64,000 bases of DNA from Desulfosporosinus meridiei DSM 13257 (GTDB taxonomy: Bacteria > Bacillota > Desulfitobacteriia > Desulfitobacteriales > Desulfitobacteriaceae), in NCBI RefSeq assembly GCF_000231385.2, contig NC_018515.1, positions 4,422,501 through 4,486,500 on the forward strand. Reading direction: 5' to 3'. Both the position numbers and the translations under genes were made by a program. The notes beneath the pieces are model-generated. The model made no database searches. It saw only the letters and a program-made list of their open reading frames with translations, and had not been told where the DNA came from. This document shows, one piece after another, positions 17,132 through 25,605 of the stretch (positions are counted from its first letter, which is position 1; each line of letters opens with the position of its first letter).

Positions 17132-18673
17132 TTACTCCTGGACCTTCCTCACAACGTCGATCACTGTACCATCCCGATATTCTATCACTGCCACGATCTC
17201 CTCTGAAGTTTCAATCGGTTTAGGAATTCCCGTGATTTTCTCCGCCAGTTGTTTCAATTCCCCAATGGTCATCAGCGGAAGTTGAGCCTGGCTTAGTTGT
17301 TCAAGCAGATCCAATCTCCTGGGGTTAACGGCTATCCCCCGTTCGGTGACCACGGCATCAATGCTTTCTCCCGGAGTGGTTGCCGTCAGCACTTTATCTC
17401 GAATAATCGGAAGCCGAGCCTTCATCAAGTTGGTTACCACAATAGCCAGCTTGGATCCTGCCGCAGTATCACTATGTCCTCCTGAGCCGCCCATAATCAC
17501 TCCACTGGAACCGGTTGTTACATTCACATTAAAATCCAGGTCGATTTCTGTAGCTCCCAGGATCATGATATCCAGATTATTCACCACTGCTCCCTTAGTA
17601 TGGGGATTGCCATACATTGAAGCTGACATAAATTGATGGCTAGGATTGTCTCTATAAGATTCCACTGCTTTTAAGTCAAAACATTGGACATCTAAGAGGC
17701 TTCGAAAAAGCCCTTCTTCCAGCATTTCTACAAGATAGCCCGTAATTCCGCCGGAAGCAAAACTCCCCACGACTCCTTCGTCCTGCATGATTTTTTTCAG
17801 CTCCGCAGCAACAGCCAGGGAGGTTCCACCCGCTCCCGTTTGAAAAGACATACCCTCTCGGACTAAGCCTGAGGCTTTAATCAGCTGGGCAGCTCTTTTG
17901 GCAATAATCAGGGCCACCGGATCCTTAGTGATTTTGGTAGTTCCTGAAACAATACCCTGAGGATCTCCGATAGAGTCAATCTTAACGACATAATCTATAT
18001 AAATTTGGCTTATTTCAATGGGATTGGCGGGATAAGGCACTAAATGGTCGGTTATAGCAACGGTTACATTGGCATACTCCGCGTCTGCCACCGCATACCC
18101 TAATGAGCCACAGGCAGACTTTCCGTAGACTCCGTTAATATTTCCATAGGGGTCTGCGGTAGGGGCCGCCAAAAAGGCCACATCAATCTTCAGATCTCCA
18201 CTTTCTATGGCCCTGGCCCGCCCACCATGAGTCTGCATGATTGCCGGTTTAAGAAGTCTCCCCCGGGAAACTGCTTCCGCCACAGGTCCGGATAGATAAT
18301 TAGTGATTAGTCCGGTGACTACTCCGGTTTCCATATGTTTGACCAGAGGGGCATGGATTGGAAAAATCGAACTGGCTGCTATGGTCAGCCCCTTTAGCCC
18401 TCTGGCTGCCAATTTCTCCATGACCATATTTAGAACATAATCCCCATTTCGTAAATGATGGTGAAATGAGATGGTCATTCCGTCGGTTATCTTTAACTTA
18501 TCGAAGAGATCATCAAGGCTGGGCAGCACTTTTTGATCATTGGGAAGCACACTTGTCAGCTTTACAGCAGATCTTGTTTTCACCCCGCAATTACTGAAGG
18601 ATCCTTGAAAGGGCTTAACCGGCCCGTGCCCGTCTATATAATCGGGAATTTCCCTGCCTAGTAGATTTTTCAT
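17132..18673 (-). CDS. citF: Citrate/citramalate lyase alpha subunit (CoA-transferase)
   Basis: The 513-residue protein matches CitF over its full length, with MTISFHHHLRNGDYV near residue 66, AAPTADPYGNINGV near 170 and GSGGHSDTAAGSKL near 395. The alpha subunit exchanges the acetyl on the acyl carrier for the substrate acid. Its ATG overlaps the citE stop by four bases. In this setting, next to glutamate mutase and methylaspartate ammonia-lyase and with no citrate transporter in sight, citramalate is the more likely substrate; the alpha/beta/gamma architecture of citramalate lyase is the same. Confidence 0.93.
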   Translation of the reverse strand: MKNLLGREIPDYIDGHGPVKPFQGSFSNCGVKTRSAVKLTSVLPNDQKVLPSLDDLFDKLKITDGMTISFHHHLRNGDYVLNMVMEKLAARGLKGLTIAASSIFPIHAPLVKHMETGVVTGLITNYLSGPVAEAVSRGRLLKPAIMQTHGGRARAIESGDLKIDVAFLAAPTADPYGNINGVYGKSACGSLGYAVADAEYANVTVAITDHLVPYPANPIEISQIYIDYVVKIDSIGDPQGIVSGTTKITKDPVALIIAKRAAQLIKASGLVREGMSFQTGAGGTSLAVAAELKKIMQDEGVVGSFASGGITGYLVEMLEEGLFRSLLDVQCFDLKAVESYRDNPSHQFMSASMYGNPHTKGAVVNNLDIMILGATEIDLDFNVNVTTGSSGVIMGGSGGHSDTAAGSKLAIVVTNLMKARLPIIRDKVLTATTPGESIDAVVTERGIAVNPRRLDLLEQLSQAQLPLMTIGELKQLAEKITGIPKPIETSEEIVAVIEYRDGTVIDVVRKVQE

Positions 18674-19569
18674 TTTGCTCCACCTTCACCACTAATAAGT
18701 CTCAGTCTGATCCCTTGGTCGACAATACGCTTGGCCCGATTGATGACCGGGGCATCGACCATTTTACCATCTAAGGAAAAGACTCCCTGACCTTCTTTCT
18801 CCGCTTCCTCCCTGGCTTCAAGTATCCTTAACGCCCTTTTCAGCTCATTCTGAGTCGGTGCGAAGACGGAGTGAATTGTCTCGATCTGTCTCGGATTAAT
18901 GGCTGCTTTCCCAGTCAGACCTAATCCTTTTCCTCGGGCTGTATCCTTTTTGAGCCCCTCATGATCATTGGTATCTGTAAAAGGGGTATCTATGGCATCA
19001 ACTTTTAAAGCTCGACAGACAGTGGCGACTTTATTGCGGGCATAAAAGATTTCCTCCCCCTCCTTAGTCCTTTCTATGCCTAAATCTGCAGTTAAATCTT
19101 CTCCCCCCAATAAAACCCCGACGGTTCGCGGAGAAGCTTTAATGACGTTAAAAACATTTTCCAGACCCAGAGCGGTTTCTATGAGAGCAATGATCTTAAT
19201 CCCTCCGGCAGGAAAGCCCTCTTCTGCTTCGATTTTAGTAAGAGTCTTATCCACCAGCCTTATCTCATCTTCATCAGCCTTAGGAATTAATAAGGCATGA
19301 GGCTGAACTCTGGCGATAACCTCTATGTCCGGAGCTCCAAATTCCGTATCTAAGGGGTTAACTCTTACTACGACTTCCACGGCTGAGTAATCAATTGTTT
19401 TAATGGCTTCTCTGACTAAGATTCTGGCACTATCTTTTTCTGTCAGACTTACTGCATCTTCTAAATCCAGAATGATGGAGTCTGCTCCCAGTATAGCGGC
19501 ATCTTGAAGCATTCTCGGACTGTTTCCGGGCATGAATAGCATACTTCGTCTTAAGGCTTGCACTCTCAT
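18670..19569 (-). CDS. citE: Citrate/citramalate lyase beta subunit (HpcH/HpaI fold)
   Basis: The 299-residue protein has LRRSMLFMPGNSPRML, SIILDLEDAVSLTEKD (metal/substrate acid binding), VVVRVNPLD, LIPKADEDE and GGEDLTADLGIER, the full CitE pattern. The beta subunit cleaves the acyl-ACP intermediate to acetyl-ACP plus an oxoacid: oxaloacetate from citrate, pyruvate from citramalate. ATG at 19569 follows AAGGGGG with almost no spacer; directly upstream lies an 8-bp tandem repeat (19578-19620) that separates it from citD. Confidence 0.94.
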   Translation of the reverse strand: MRVQALRRSMLFMPGNSPRMLQDAAILGADSIILDLEDAVSLTEKDSARILVREAIKTIDYSAVEVVVRVNPLDTEFGAPDIEVIARVQPHALLIPKADEDEIRLVDKTLTKIEAEEGFPAGGIKIIALIETALGLENVFNVIKASPRTVGVLLGGEDLTADLGIERTKEGEEIFYARNKVATVCRALKVDAIDTPFTDTNDHEGLKKDTARGKGLGLTGKAAINPRQIETIHSVFAPTQNELKRALRILEAREEAEKEGQGVFSLDGKMVDAPVINRAKRIVDQGIRLRLISGEGGAK

Positions 19570-19577
19570 CCCCCCTT

Positions 19578-19620
19578 ATCTTGTTATCTTGTTATCTTGT
19601 TATCTTGTTATCTTGTTATC
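19578..19620. repeat. Simple tandem repeat (ATCTTGTT x5) before citE
   Basis: Five exact copies of the 8-mer ATCTTGTT plus a partial copy occupy the citD-citE spacer, ending just before the citE Shine-Dalgarno on the minus strand. Unit length is not a multiple of three but the array is non-coding. Confidence 0.9.
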
Positions 19621-19693
19621 GCGTTCGCGCAGCAAATTATCCCTTTTTAAAACCCTGTTCAATATCCACCTACGTGAACACTTAATTCTTATC

Positions 19694-19957
19694 TTAAATT
19701 GCCCTGTTTAGAGCAGTTTCTACTCTGGCCGCAATGGTGTAATCTAATGCCCCTCGATCTTGAGCCTTGATCGAGACACCCTCTACTCCCATTTCCTGTA
19801 CTTTATGTAAAATCACTTGCTCGATAACCTCTCCGAATTGCTGCATTACAATACTCTCTAAATCAAGCTCAATTATTCCCCGGTCCTTAGGGCTGACCAT
19901 GATTAGAATATCATTGGACTCTAAAGTCCCAGCTTTTGCAACTTTGGTAATCTTCAC
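19694..19957 (-). CDS. citD: Lyase acyl carrier (gamma) subunit
   Basis: The 87-residue protein starts MKITKVAKAGTLESNDILIM. Ser14 in the TLESND motif matches the serine that carries the phosphoribosyl-dephospho-CoA group in known CitD proteins. GTG start at 19957 with GAGGTAGG in front. It is the first gene of the cit cluster, followed after a 124-bp spacer containing an 8-bp tandem repeat by citE. A strong hairpin lies 60 bp upstream. Confidence 0.95.
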   Translation of the reverse strand: MKITKVAKAGTLESNDILIMVSPKDRGIIELDLESIVMQQFGEVIEQVILHKVQEMGVEGVSIKAQDRGALDYTIAARVETALNRAI

Positions 19958-20016
19958 TTGCCTACCTCACTTCTCAAAGAATACTCTTTCAGCCTTAATA
20001 TGCCCTAAAATTACAC

Positions 20017-20055
20017 ATTCCGAACACTAGTCATTAAAAGACTGGTGTTCGGAAT
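20017..20055. other. Strong stem-loop between carbonic anhydrase gene and citD
   Basis: ATTCCGAACACTAGTC pairs with GACTGGTGTTCGGAAT: 16 bp with one G-U, 7-base loop. On the minus strand it follows the carbonic anhydrase stop and precedes citD by about 60 bp. No T run follows directly, so it may be a weak terminator or a message-stabilising hairpin for the cit transcript. Confidence 0.6.
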
Positions 20056-20091
20056 ATCTGTTGAAAGATCAACTTAACCTTTTCCTAGTTA

Positions 20092-20721
20092 TTAGTTAGA
20101 TAATTTGAACTCTCCGGTTTCATAATCGAAGATGAATACCTCTCCTGTTTCAATCATATAGTAAAAACCATAAATATTCAGTTCTTTGTTAAGATACTTC
20201 TCTTTAATGTAGGGATAAGTCAACAGATGCTTGATTTGCTCAAGTATGTTTATTTGTTCGGTTAACCATTCTCTTTGGTATATATCCGATTCATCTTTGA
20301 GATGTCCCATAACCCGTCTCTTAACGTTTTGAGCCAATTCCAGCCATTTTTTAGTATCCGGCAGGTTGTTGAGAATCTCATCGGGTAAATATATTGAGGC
20401 ACAGCCTCCACAGTTGGAGTGACCACAGACAACGATATTCTCAACCTTTAGGGATTTGACAGCATATTCAATGGCAGAAGTCGTTGCCACATAATCCTGG
20501 TGAATGTCTTTGTAGGGAGGCACGATATTGGCAATATTTCGTACAACAAAAAGTTCTCCCGGTAAGGACTTAGTTATCATTTCCGGCATTACACGTGAAT
20601 CGGAACAAGCGATAAATAGAGTGTGCGGTTGTTGACCTCGTTTTAATTTACTAAATAATGCTTTATGCTCTTCATAGTCTTTCTGTCTAAACTTAATCAG
20701 CCCATCTAGTAATCGTTGCAT
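20092..20721 (-). CDS. Beta-class carbonic anhydrase
   Basis: The 209-residue protein has the zinc-ligand motifs ACSDSRVMP (Cys, with the Asp-Arg dyad) and VVCGHSNCGGC (His and Cys), the hallmark of beta carbonic anhydrases that interconvert CO2 and bicarbonate. ATG at 20721 with GGAGGTCG. It lies between the dehydratase activator and citD on the same strand. A role in supplying bicarbonate for carboxylations of pyruvate made by the pathway is an inference. Confidence 0.92.
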   Translation of the reverse strand: MQRLLDGLIKFRQKDYEEHKALFSKLKRGQQPHTLFIACSDSRVMPEMITKSLPGELFVVRNIANIVPPYKDIHQDYVATTSAIEYAVKSLKVENIVVCGHSNCGGCASIYLPDEILNNLPDTKKWLELAQNVKRRVMGHLKDESDIYQREWLTEQINILEQIKHLLTYPYIKEKYLNKELNIYGFYYMIETGEVFIFDYETGEFKLSN

Positions 20722-20948
20722 AAGTCGACCTCCAAAAAAAATTTTTCTTCGGCTCCTTGGCCCATACAGTCTTCAGCACCTATAATATTCATTTGTAATT
20801 TCTTGCACTAACTTATTATAAGGCTTTTTTACTTAAAATAGGAGACTAGTTTTGGCATTTTTGATGTTTTTATTATGTTTTTTTATTATGGTAATATTAT
20901 TTTTATATTAGTTAAAAAACCCTGAATTAATCCTAACCGGCTTACCTT

Positions 20949-21119
20949 TCATGGTTTCTGCTTTAAAAGCTTAAGGTTTCTTGATCGCTCAATATCATTT
21001 GCCATATAAGAGCCATTTAATTTATCTATATTCAATCCAAGCAAAAGCTGGGTTAAGGTTTCTGCGCCACATAAGTTGGCAGCCGTCCTATTTGCGAGAA
21101 TTTTCTTAGCAGCTTCCTC
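20949..21119 (-). pseudogene. Possible gene remnant, 56-codon open frame without start
   Basis: Between the activator gene and carbonic anhydrase the minus strand reads EEAAKKILANRTAANLCGAE and on to SRNLKLLKQKP before a stop. It has protein-like composition but a stop immediately in front and no start codon or ribosome site. An ATG-led frame one base out (MELYIRGSC) precedes it, so a frameshifted small gene is possible. I do not recognise it. The rest of 20722-21161 is AT-rich with nothing else seen. Confidence 0.3.
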
Positions 21120-21161
21120 TTATATATAATTCCATTAATAAGCTGCCCAATATTCCGGGTT

Positions 21162-21950
21162 TTATCGGGTAGCGTATACGCAGCAGCCAATTGCCCCATT
21201 ATATTGGGGTTCTGGGGGTATAACAATCCGACGGCCGGAACCCATTTCCAACAGTTTGGCTACTGCCTGGTTGTGGGCTACTCCACCGGTAAAAACTATG
21301 ACCTCTCCCCGGAAGGAACGCAAGAGAGGTAAAATTCGTCTCACGATGGTAGTGTTTACTCCGGCAGCCAATTCCGGCAAGGGAAATCCTTCCACAATCT
21401 TACCGATTAACTCACTTTCACCAAATACGGCGCAGGTGGAATTAAGCTCCACCGGAGCCTCGGTGTATTCCCCCAGTTCATCCAGGGAAAGGTCGAGGAT
21501 CGTCGCCATATTCTCGAGATAACGTCCGGATGAGGCAGCACACTTATCGTTGGTCAAGAAGTCGATCATCCTGCCTTTTTGAACCTGAATTATTTTACTA
21601 TCTTGCCCACCCAGATCTACCAGAGTGAAATCCTGCAGACCGGTTTGGAATATGGCTCCCCATACATGAGCCTTTAGTTCAGGAATTGCTTCTCCACCGG
21701 CAAGTTCCAGAGTATTTCGACCATATCCTGTAGAGACTAAGCGATCTACTTCAGGCAGCCCCAAGGCTGTAAAGTCCACAGCTAACTTGTCTCCTTGTTT
21801 TCGTCCATATTCCCGATAGAAGCGGATGGTATCCAGACTTTCCAGGCGAATAATTTCCAGCTCTTCCCCTTCAGCCTTTTGCTCCATCAAAGCAATTTTA
21901 ACGCTCCGACTTCCCAAATCAATTCCACAAATAGTTTGTTGTCTCGACAT
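21162..21950 (-). CDS. 2-hydroxyacyl-CoA dehydratase-type activator ATPase (BadF/BadG/HgdC family)
   Basis: About 262 residues form an actin-fold ATPase: CGIDLGSRSVKIALM (phosphate 1), DLGGQDSKIIQV (phosphate 2), KCAASSGRYLE and FTGGVAHN (adenosine). KCAASSGR and NSTCAVFGESE contain the two cysteines that bridge a [4Fe-4S] cluster between monomers in HgdC-like activators. Such proteins inject a low-potential electron using ATP. The ATG at 21950 with GAGAGG nine bases upstream is preferred over that at 21959. It follows the HgdB-like gene by about 30 bp and is presumably its dedicated partner. Confidence 0.9.
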   Translation of the reverse strand: MSRQQTICGIDLGSRSVKIALMEQKAEGEELEIIRLESLDTIRFYREYGRKQGDKLAVDFTALGLPEVDRLVSTGYGRNTLELAGGEAIPELKAHVWGAIFQTGLQDFTLVDLGGQDSKIIQVQKGRMIDFLTNDKCAASSGRYLENMATILDLSLDELGEYTEAPVELNSTCAVFGESELIGKIVEGFPLPELAAGVNTTIVRRILPLLRSFRGEVIVFTGGVAHNQAVAKLLEMGSGRRIVIPPEPQYNGAIGCCVYATR

Positions 21951-21980
21951 GTTGTCCATCCTCTCATGACAAGCCTAACC

Positions 21981-22994
21981 TTAGTCTTCGATCATACTTA
22001 GAAATGATTCTATCCGCATTTTGTTACGGGCATCCAACCCTGTTGGATTTTCGCCTTCTAAGGTTAAAATTGGATAGTCCAGCTTTTTCCTAATAATTTG
22101 ATCCTCTATCTGTCGATAACAAAAGCTTTGGGTGTAATGAATTATGCCATCAAGTTGACGACGCTCTGCTTCCCTGGCAATATCTTCTAAGCGCAGAAAC
22201 ACTTTATAAGGATAAGTATATAAACGATACTGTTCAACAATGTCCGGGGTATTAAAAGGCATGGCGAATTGCCTTTGAACTTCATTAAAGACTACTCTGG
22301 CTCCGTGGTCTTCTAAATAATCGTATAGCTCCGGGAAAATTGGCGGAACCCCGATATAACCTAGGCGGATTTCCCGCTTTTTCCCCTTCACGGCACCCGG
22401 AGAGGATGCTGAGAGGGGCTCCCTCATGCGGGCAGTCTGAATAAACTCCTCCATCTCAGAGGCAAAACCTTCAGGGTTACCATTAAAATCTGAACAGGAT
22501 ACCTGATAAAGGTGATTCTCAAACCCGCTGACTCTGTTTTCTTCCCAAGTTAAGCGATCGATCTCCCCAGCCAGGGAGCGAACCTGGTCAAGCCGTTTCT
22601 TTTGCTCATTGACATCTTGCCATGTGGTTCCCAGCACACTTATCAGTTTGTCCATTTGGAGCCGCAGCATGTCCGGATCTCGATCATAAGGAAAGGCAAA
22701 AGGAATAATCTCAATCCCCTCAACTTCCCAGGTCTCCATCAGAGCATGGGTGTTGCTGCAATCCCCTTGGGTTACAGCAACTATCTGCCTGATATCCGGA
22801 TTTTGCAAGGCTGTAGAATACAGGCCCTTAATCCAGCCACAAACATTGCGAGGATACCCCGCCAGCTCAGCTTCTTCTAAGCGTTTCATCGCATCCGAGC
22901 CGGTAATAAAGATATTGTTCAAATCAACGGGCGTATGCCCTGCAGCATAGATAACTTCAACCGGTACTGTTGTTGTTAACCCGATTTTACTCAT
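21981..22994 (-). CDS. HgdB-like (2-hydroxyacyl-CoA dehydratase D-component family) Fe-S protein
   Basis: The 337-residue protein has the family pattern: VPVEVIYAAGHTPVDLNN near the start, NVCGWIK, TQGDCSNTH and a late HYTQSFCYRQ, each Cys a likely cluster ligand; four Cys in all. True 2-hydroxyglutaryl-CoA dehydratases need two such subunits; here there is only one, paired with an activator. Known one-subunit systems of this family include double-cubane proteins and benzoyl-CoA-type reductase relatives acting on various small substrates. It lies between mal and the cit genes, but the methylaspartate pathway does not need it. Substrate unknown. Confidence 0.85.
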   Translation of the reverse strand: MSKIGLTTTVPVEVIYAAGHTPVDLNNIFITGSDAMKRLEEAELAGYPRNVCGWIKGLYSTALQNPDIRQIVAVTQGDCSNTHALMETWEVEGIEIIPFAFPYDRDPDMLRLQMDKLISVLGTTWQDVNEQKKRLDQVRSLAGEIDRLTWEENRVSGFENHLYQVSCSDFNGNPEGFASEMEEFIQTARMREPLSASSPGAVKGKKREIRLGYIGVPPIFPELYDYLEDHGARVVFNEVQRQFAMPFNTPDIVEQYRLYTYPYKVFLRLEDIAREAERRQLDGIIHYTQSFCYRQIEDQIIRKKLDYPILTLEGENPTGLDARNKMRIESFLSMIED

Positions 22995-23014
22995 TGGTGT
23001 CTACATACTCCTTT

Positions 23015-23063
23015 GGTTCTTTAGGTCTTTGGGTCTTTGGATCTTAGGATCTTAGGATCTTTG
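23015..23063. repeat. Degenerate tandem repeat (GGWTCTTW units)
   Basis: Six imperfect 8-mers of the form GGTTCTTT / GGTCTTTG / GGATCTTA fill the spacer between mal and the HgdB-like gene. It resembles the 8-bp array before citE in unit length and TCTT core. Confidence 0.6.
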
Positions 23064-23104
23064 ACCCTTTAATAATAGCTTCATTATAATAGTATGTTTC
23101 CCAT

Positions 23105-24358
23105 TTAGGAAGGCAATTGGGCAATCCGCTTTAACACGGCCAATGTTCTATTCATCTCATTGTGTACGATCATATATCCCTCATCGACTCCCATACCCGG
23201 TTTGGCCAACATCTGATCCGGACGAGTAGCCAGGGCTACATGGACAGCTGTCCGTCCTCCAGAATCCGTCTCATTGCAGGATCCACCCACATAAGCACCC
23301 ACGCCGAATTTTTTGGAGTAGATAACCGCTTCAATGGTATTTTGAATCCCACCCAGATCCGGAGTTTTGATTTGAACCATATCCGCTGCCTGAGCATCTA
23401 CAAATTTTACAATATCTTCGTAAGTATTGCACCACTCATCAGCTACAATTTCAACCTTTACTCCCCGGGCCTTCAATGCCAGCCTTAATTCCTTAAGCTG
23501 GGCAATTTGCCCTTCAAGGCTTCCGGCATCCATGGGGCCTTCAATTCTCAAGTGCAAGGGAGCCGCAGCCTCTTCCAAGGCTAGGAAATACTCTACCATC
23601 CGTTCTACATTATCCTCGAAAGCTAACCCAATCGTCCCGTAGACATCTATATGCAGGATCGGCCGATAGTCATCCCCACCCAGGGACAAAATCCGATTTT
23701 TAAGCCAAGTAACATAATCCAAGAGGAGCTCACCATTTTTGCCTAGCTTTGTCTCCACGTTATTGATCAATGCATGAGGTAAAACCCCAGCACGCTTAAT
23801 AATCGCTTTATCCGCATTTTCATAGCGATCATCCCCGGTTTGGGTAAAAATCGGGACCGGTTCCAAAACCATGGGCAGCTCGTATTCATCTAAAATCACT
23901 TCGGTCATGGTCTTTCTCTGGGCTTTAGCTACTCCATCCAGAATAGCTTGACTCACACCGTAGCGGATGGCGGTATGGTAACCTTCACCATTCTCTCGTT
24001 TGGAGTTTTCCACCAAGCCCACTAATTTTCGAAAGGAATCTAACTCTTGCCCAATGAGCTTAGGGGCAATTTCCTCAAGGATAATCGGTATAAAATCATT
24101 GGCTAGAAAGAGGGGGTCCCTGCCTCCGGCACCTGAATATTGTACCGCAGCACAATCTCCTGAAGCAATCTGCCCATCTTCTAAAATAAGCATCACGGAA
24201 ATCGACTCACCCCGTTGGCGAACCGCCTGAAAACCGGGAGTCTTAGGCTCTCCTACATATGTAAAGCCATCATGCTTGACACCGGATTTGATGGCAAGCT
24301 GATCATCGAAATAAAAGCCAGTGAGTCCCGGCGAAGCAATAACGTCAATAATTTTCAT
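23105..24358 (-). CDS. mal: Methylaspartate ammonia-lyase
   Basis: The 417-residue enolase-superfamily enzyme begins MKIIDVIASPGLTGFYFDD and has VQYSGAGGRDPLFLA, LHIDVYGTIG (metal), EGPMDAG, ADEWCNTYEDI and QIKTPDLGGIQNT, where the Lys matches the general base of the clostridial enzyme. It removes ammonia from (2S,3S)-3-methylaspartate to give mesaconate. The ATG at 24358 has AAGGAGG eight bases upstream; the frame extends one TTG codon further. In related anaerobes mal directly follows glmE, but here 2.5 kb of repeats and an IS element lie between. Confidence 0.97.
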   Translation of the reverse strand: MKIIDVIASPGLTGFYFDDQLAIKSGVKHDGFTYVGEPKTPGFQAVRQRGESISVMLILEDGQIASGDCAAVQYSGAGGRDPLFLANDFIPIILEEIAPKLIGQELDSFRKLVGLVENSKRENGEGYHTAIRYGVSQAILDGVAKAQRKTMTEVILDEYELPMVLEPVPIFTQTGDDRYENADKAIIKRAGVLPHALINNVETKLGKNGELLLDYVTWLKNRILSLGGDDYRPILHIDVYGTIGLAFEDNVERMVEYFLALEEAAAPLHLRIEGPMDAGSLEGQIAQLKELRLALKARGVKVEIVADEWCNTYEDIVKFVDAQAADMVQIKTPDLGGIQNTIEAVIYSKKFGVGAYVGGSCNETDSGGRTAVHVALATRPDQMLAKPGMGVDEGYMIVHNEMNRTLAVLKRIAQLPS

Positions 24359-24418
24359 CAAATAGGCCTCCTTAGAATTTAAAGCGTATGGGGCTCCGTT
24401 CTTGTCCGGCTCTGGGGC

Positions 24419-24598
24419 GGAGCGCTTTTCACCACGCGCCTGCGAGTTCCGCCGCTGGCTCGCTGGACGGTTCGCGAGCGCGTCCGAACCTCTGGGCTTT
24501 TCTGCATGTTAACCTGCGGCGCGCTACGGGGACGCGAACCGTCGGCACTCGCCTTAGCGCGGCTCCACTGACGCAGCCGCTTTGCTGAAAAGCGCTCC
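24419..24598. repeat. 180-bp palindromic element (family B, GC-rich variant)
   Basis: Terminal arms GGAGCGCTTTTCA (24419-24431) and TGAAAAGCGCTCC (24586-24598) are perfectly inverted. Inner arms GACGGTTCGCG and CGCGAACCGTC nest inside, and the centre holds CGAACCTCTGGGC followed by GTTAACCTG. Overall length equals that of the elements at 36705, 43122 and 43367, though the arm sequences differ. Confidence 0.75.
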
Positions 24599-24644
24599 TT
24601 CAGCCAGCTTGTTGGGAATATGAGCAGAACTTTTGGGGACTTAG

Positions 24645-24713
24645 AGTGTTAGAGGGACAGAGTGTTAGAGGGACGGTCCTTTTAAGTGTTAGAGGGACGG
24701 TCCTTTTAACACG
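24645..24713. repeat. Three short direct repeats AGTGTTAGAGGGAC
   Basis: The units begin at 24645, 24661 and 24685; the last two extend to GGTCCTTTTAA and the last closes with CACG. The unit is itself a hairpin (GTGTTA/TAACAC) and recurs inverted at 56146-56174. Confidence 0.7.
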
Positions 24714-24760
24714 TTTTTTACTATCATGAAAAATCGATTCTAGACGGGGGACGATCCTTA

Positions 24761-24930
24761 TGTCTGGCTCTAAGGCGGAACGCTTTTTAGCTATGTTAAC
24801 CCGTGCGAAGACGGTGCTCTATGCCGTCTATAGCGCATGCGCCACTAGGACCATCCTGTTCTGTCGCATGTTGGGTTAACGGTTCTTGTCCGGCTCCGGC
24901 TCCGGGGCGGAGCGCTTTTCAGCCAGCTTG
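24761..24930. repeat. Second GC-rich repeat, degenerate relative of 24419-24598
   Basis: AAGGCGGAACGCTTTTTAGC at its left and GGGGCGGAGCGCTTTTCAGC at its right resemble the 24419 element ends; GTTAACCC/GGGTTAAC (24795-24802, 24873-24880) are inverted. The central AACCTCTGGG motif is missing. No gene is seen anywhere in 24362-25386. Confidence 0.5.
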
Positions 24931-25088
24931 TTGAGAGTGTAAACAAAGCTTTGGGGTGCTTAGGGTAGACAGCCGGATATTTTTTCTGTATGGCTCTGGG
25001 AGCGGAGATGTTGCCGCCCTAGCAGAGTCATGTCAGGCTACAGAAAAAAGCCCCAAACCATTCTTAAGCATAATAGACCCGAAAGACA

Positions 25089-25339
25089 AGGGCGGCTTCG
25101 ATCCACAGGAGTGAACCCATTGCATGGAGAGGCGGTAAAGCCCACAAAGTTGACCTGGGGAAGCGTGCCACGGGTTCACATCAGGTATTGCCCAGAGGTT
25201 TGGCACGAAAGTGTCCGGTGGACATTTTCGCTGAAGCGGCTATCTCCAAAGAATACTTATCCGCTGAAGATCGCTCCCAGGTCAACGCGTGGGCGAGCCT
25301 CGGAATGCTGGGTGTAGCGGATGTGGTCGAAGCCGCCCT
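25089..25339. repeat. Dispersed palindromic repeat, family A copy 2 (251 bp)
   Basis: Arms AGGGCGGCTTCG (25089-25100) and CGAAGCCGCCCT (25328-25339) bound a copy containing GGTTCACATCAGGTATTG, CCCAGAGGTTTGGC and a GTCCGGTGGACA hairpin. It lies immediately left of the IS element. Confidence 0.75.
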
Positions 25340-25605
25340 GCCCCAAGCGACCCTATATTCATCCCTAGATGGTGCTAAGCGACCTATGGAATTGTCAAAT
25401 TTAGTTTAGTCCCTAAACTCGTAATTCTGGCATAAGATTGCCCTTGTTGATATCCGGTAGTTGGTGTGAAGTCAAGGGTAAGGTGGAGATTTTCCAGAAA
25501 TCTTTTCTCTGGAAAATACAACCTGACCTTGACGAACTTCACCATAAAATAATTGAGATGGGTCTTGCGACAATTTTGAGGAGCAAGACCTTGACTGCCC
25601 ATTTT

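Noticed and set aside
24388..24588. 66-codon plus-strand frame in GC-rich DNA
   Set aside because: It is read through a 180-bp palindromic repeat; arms and composition explain it.
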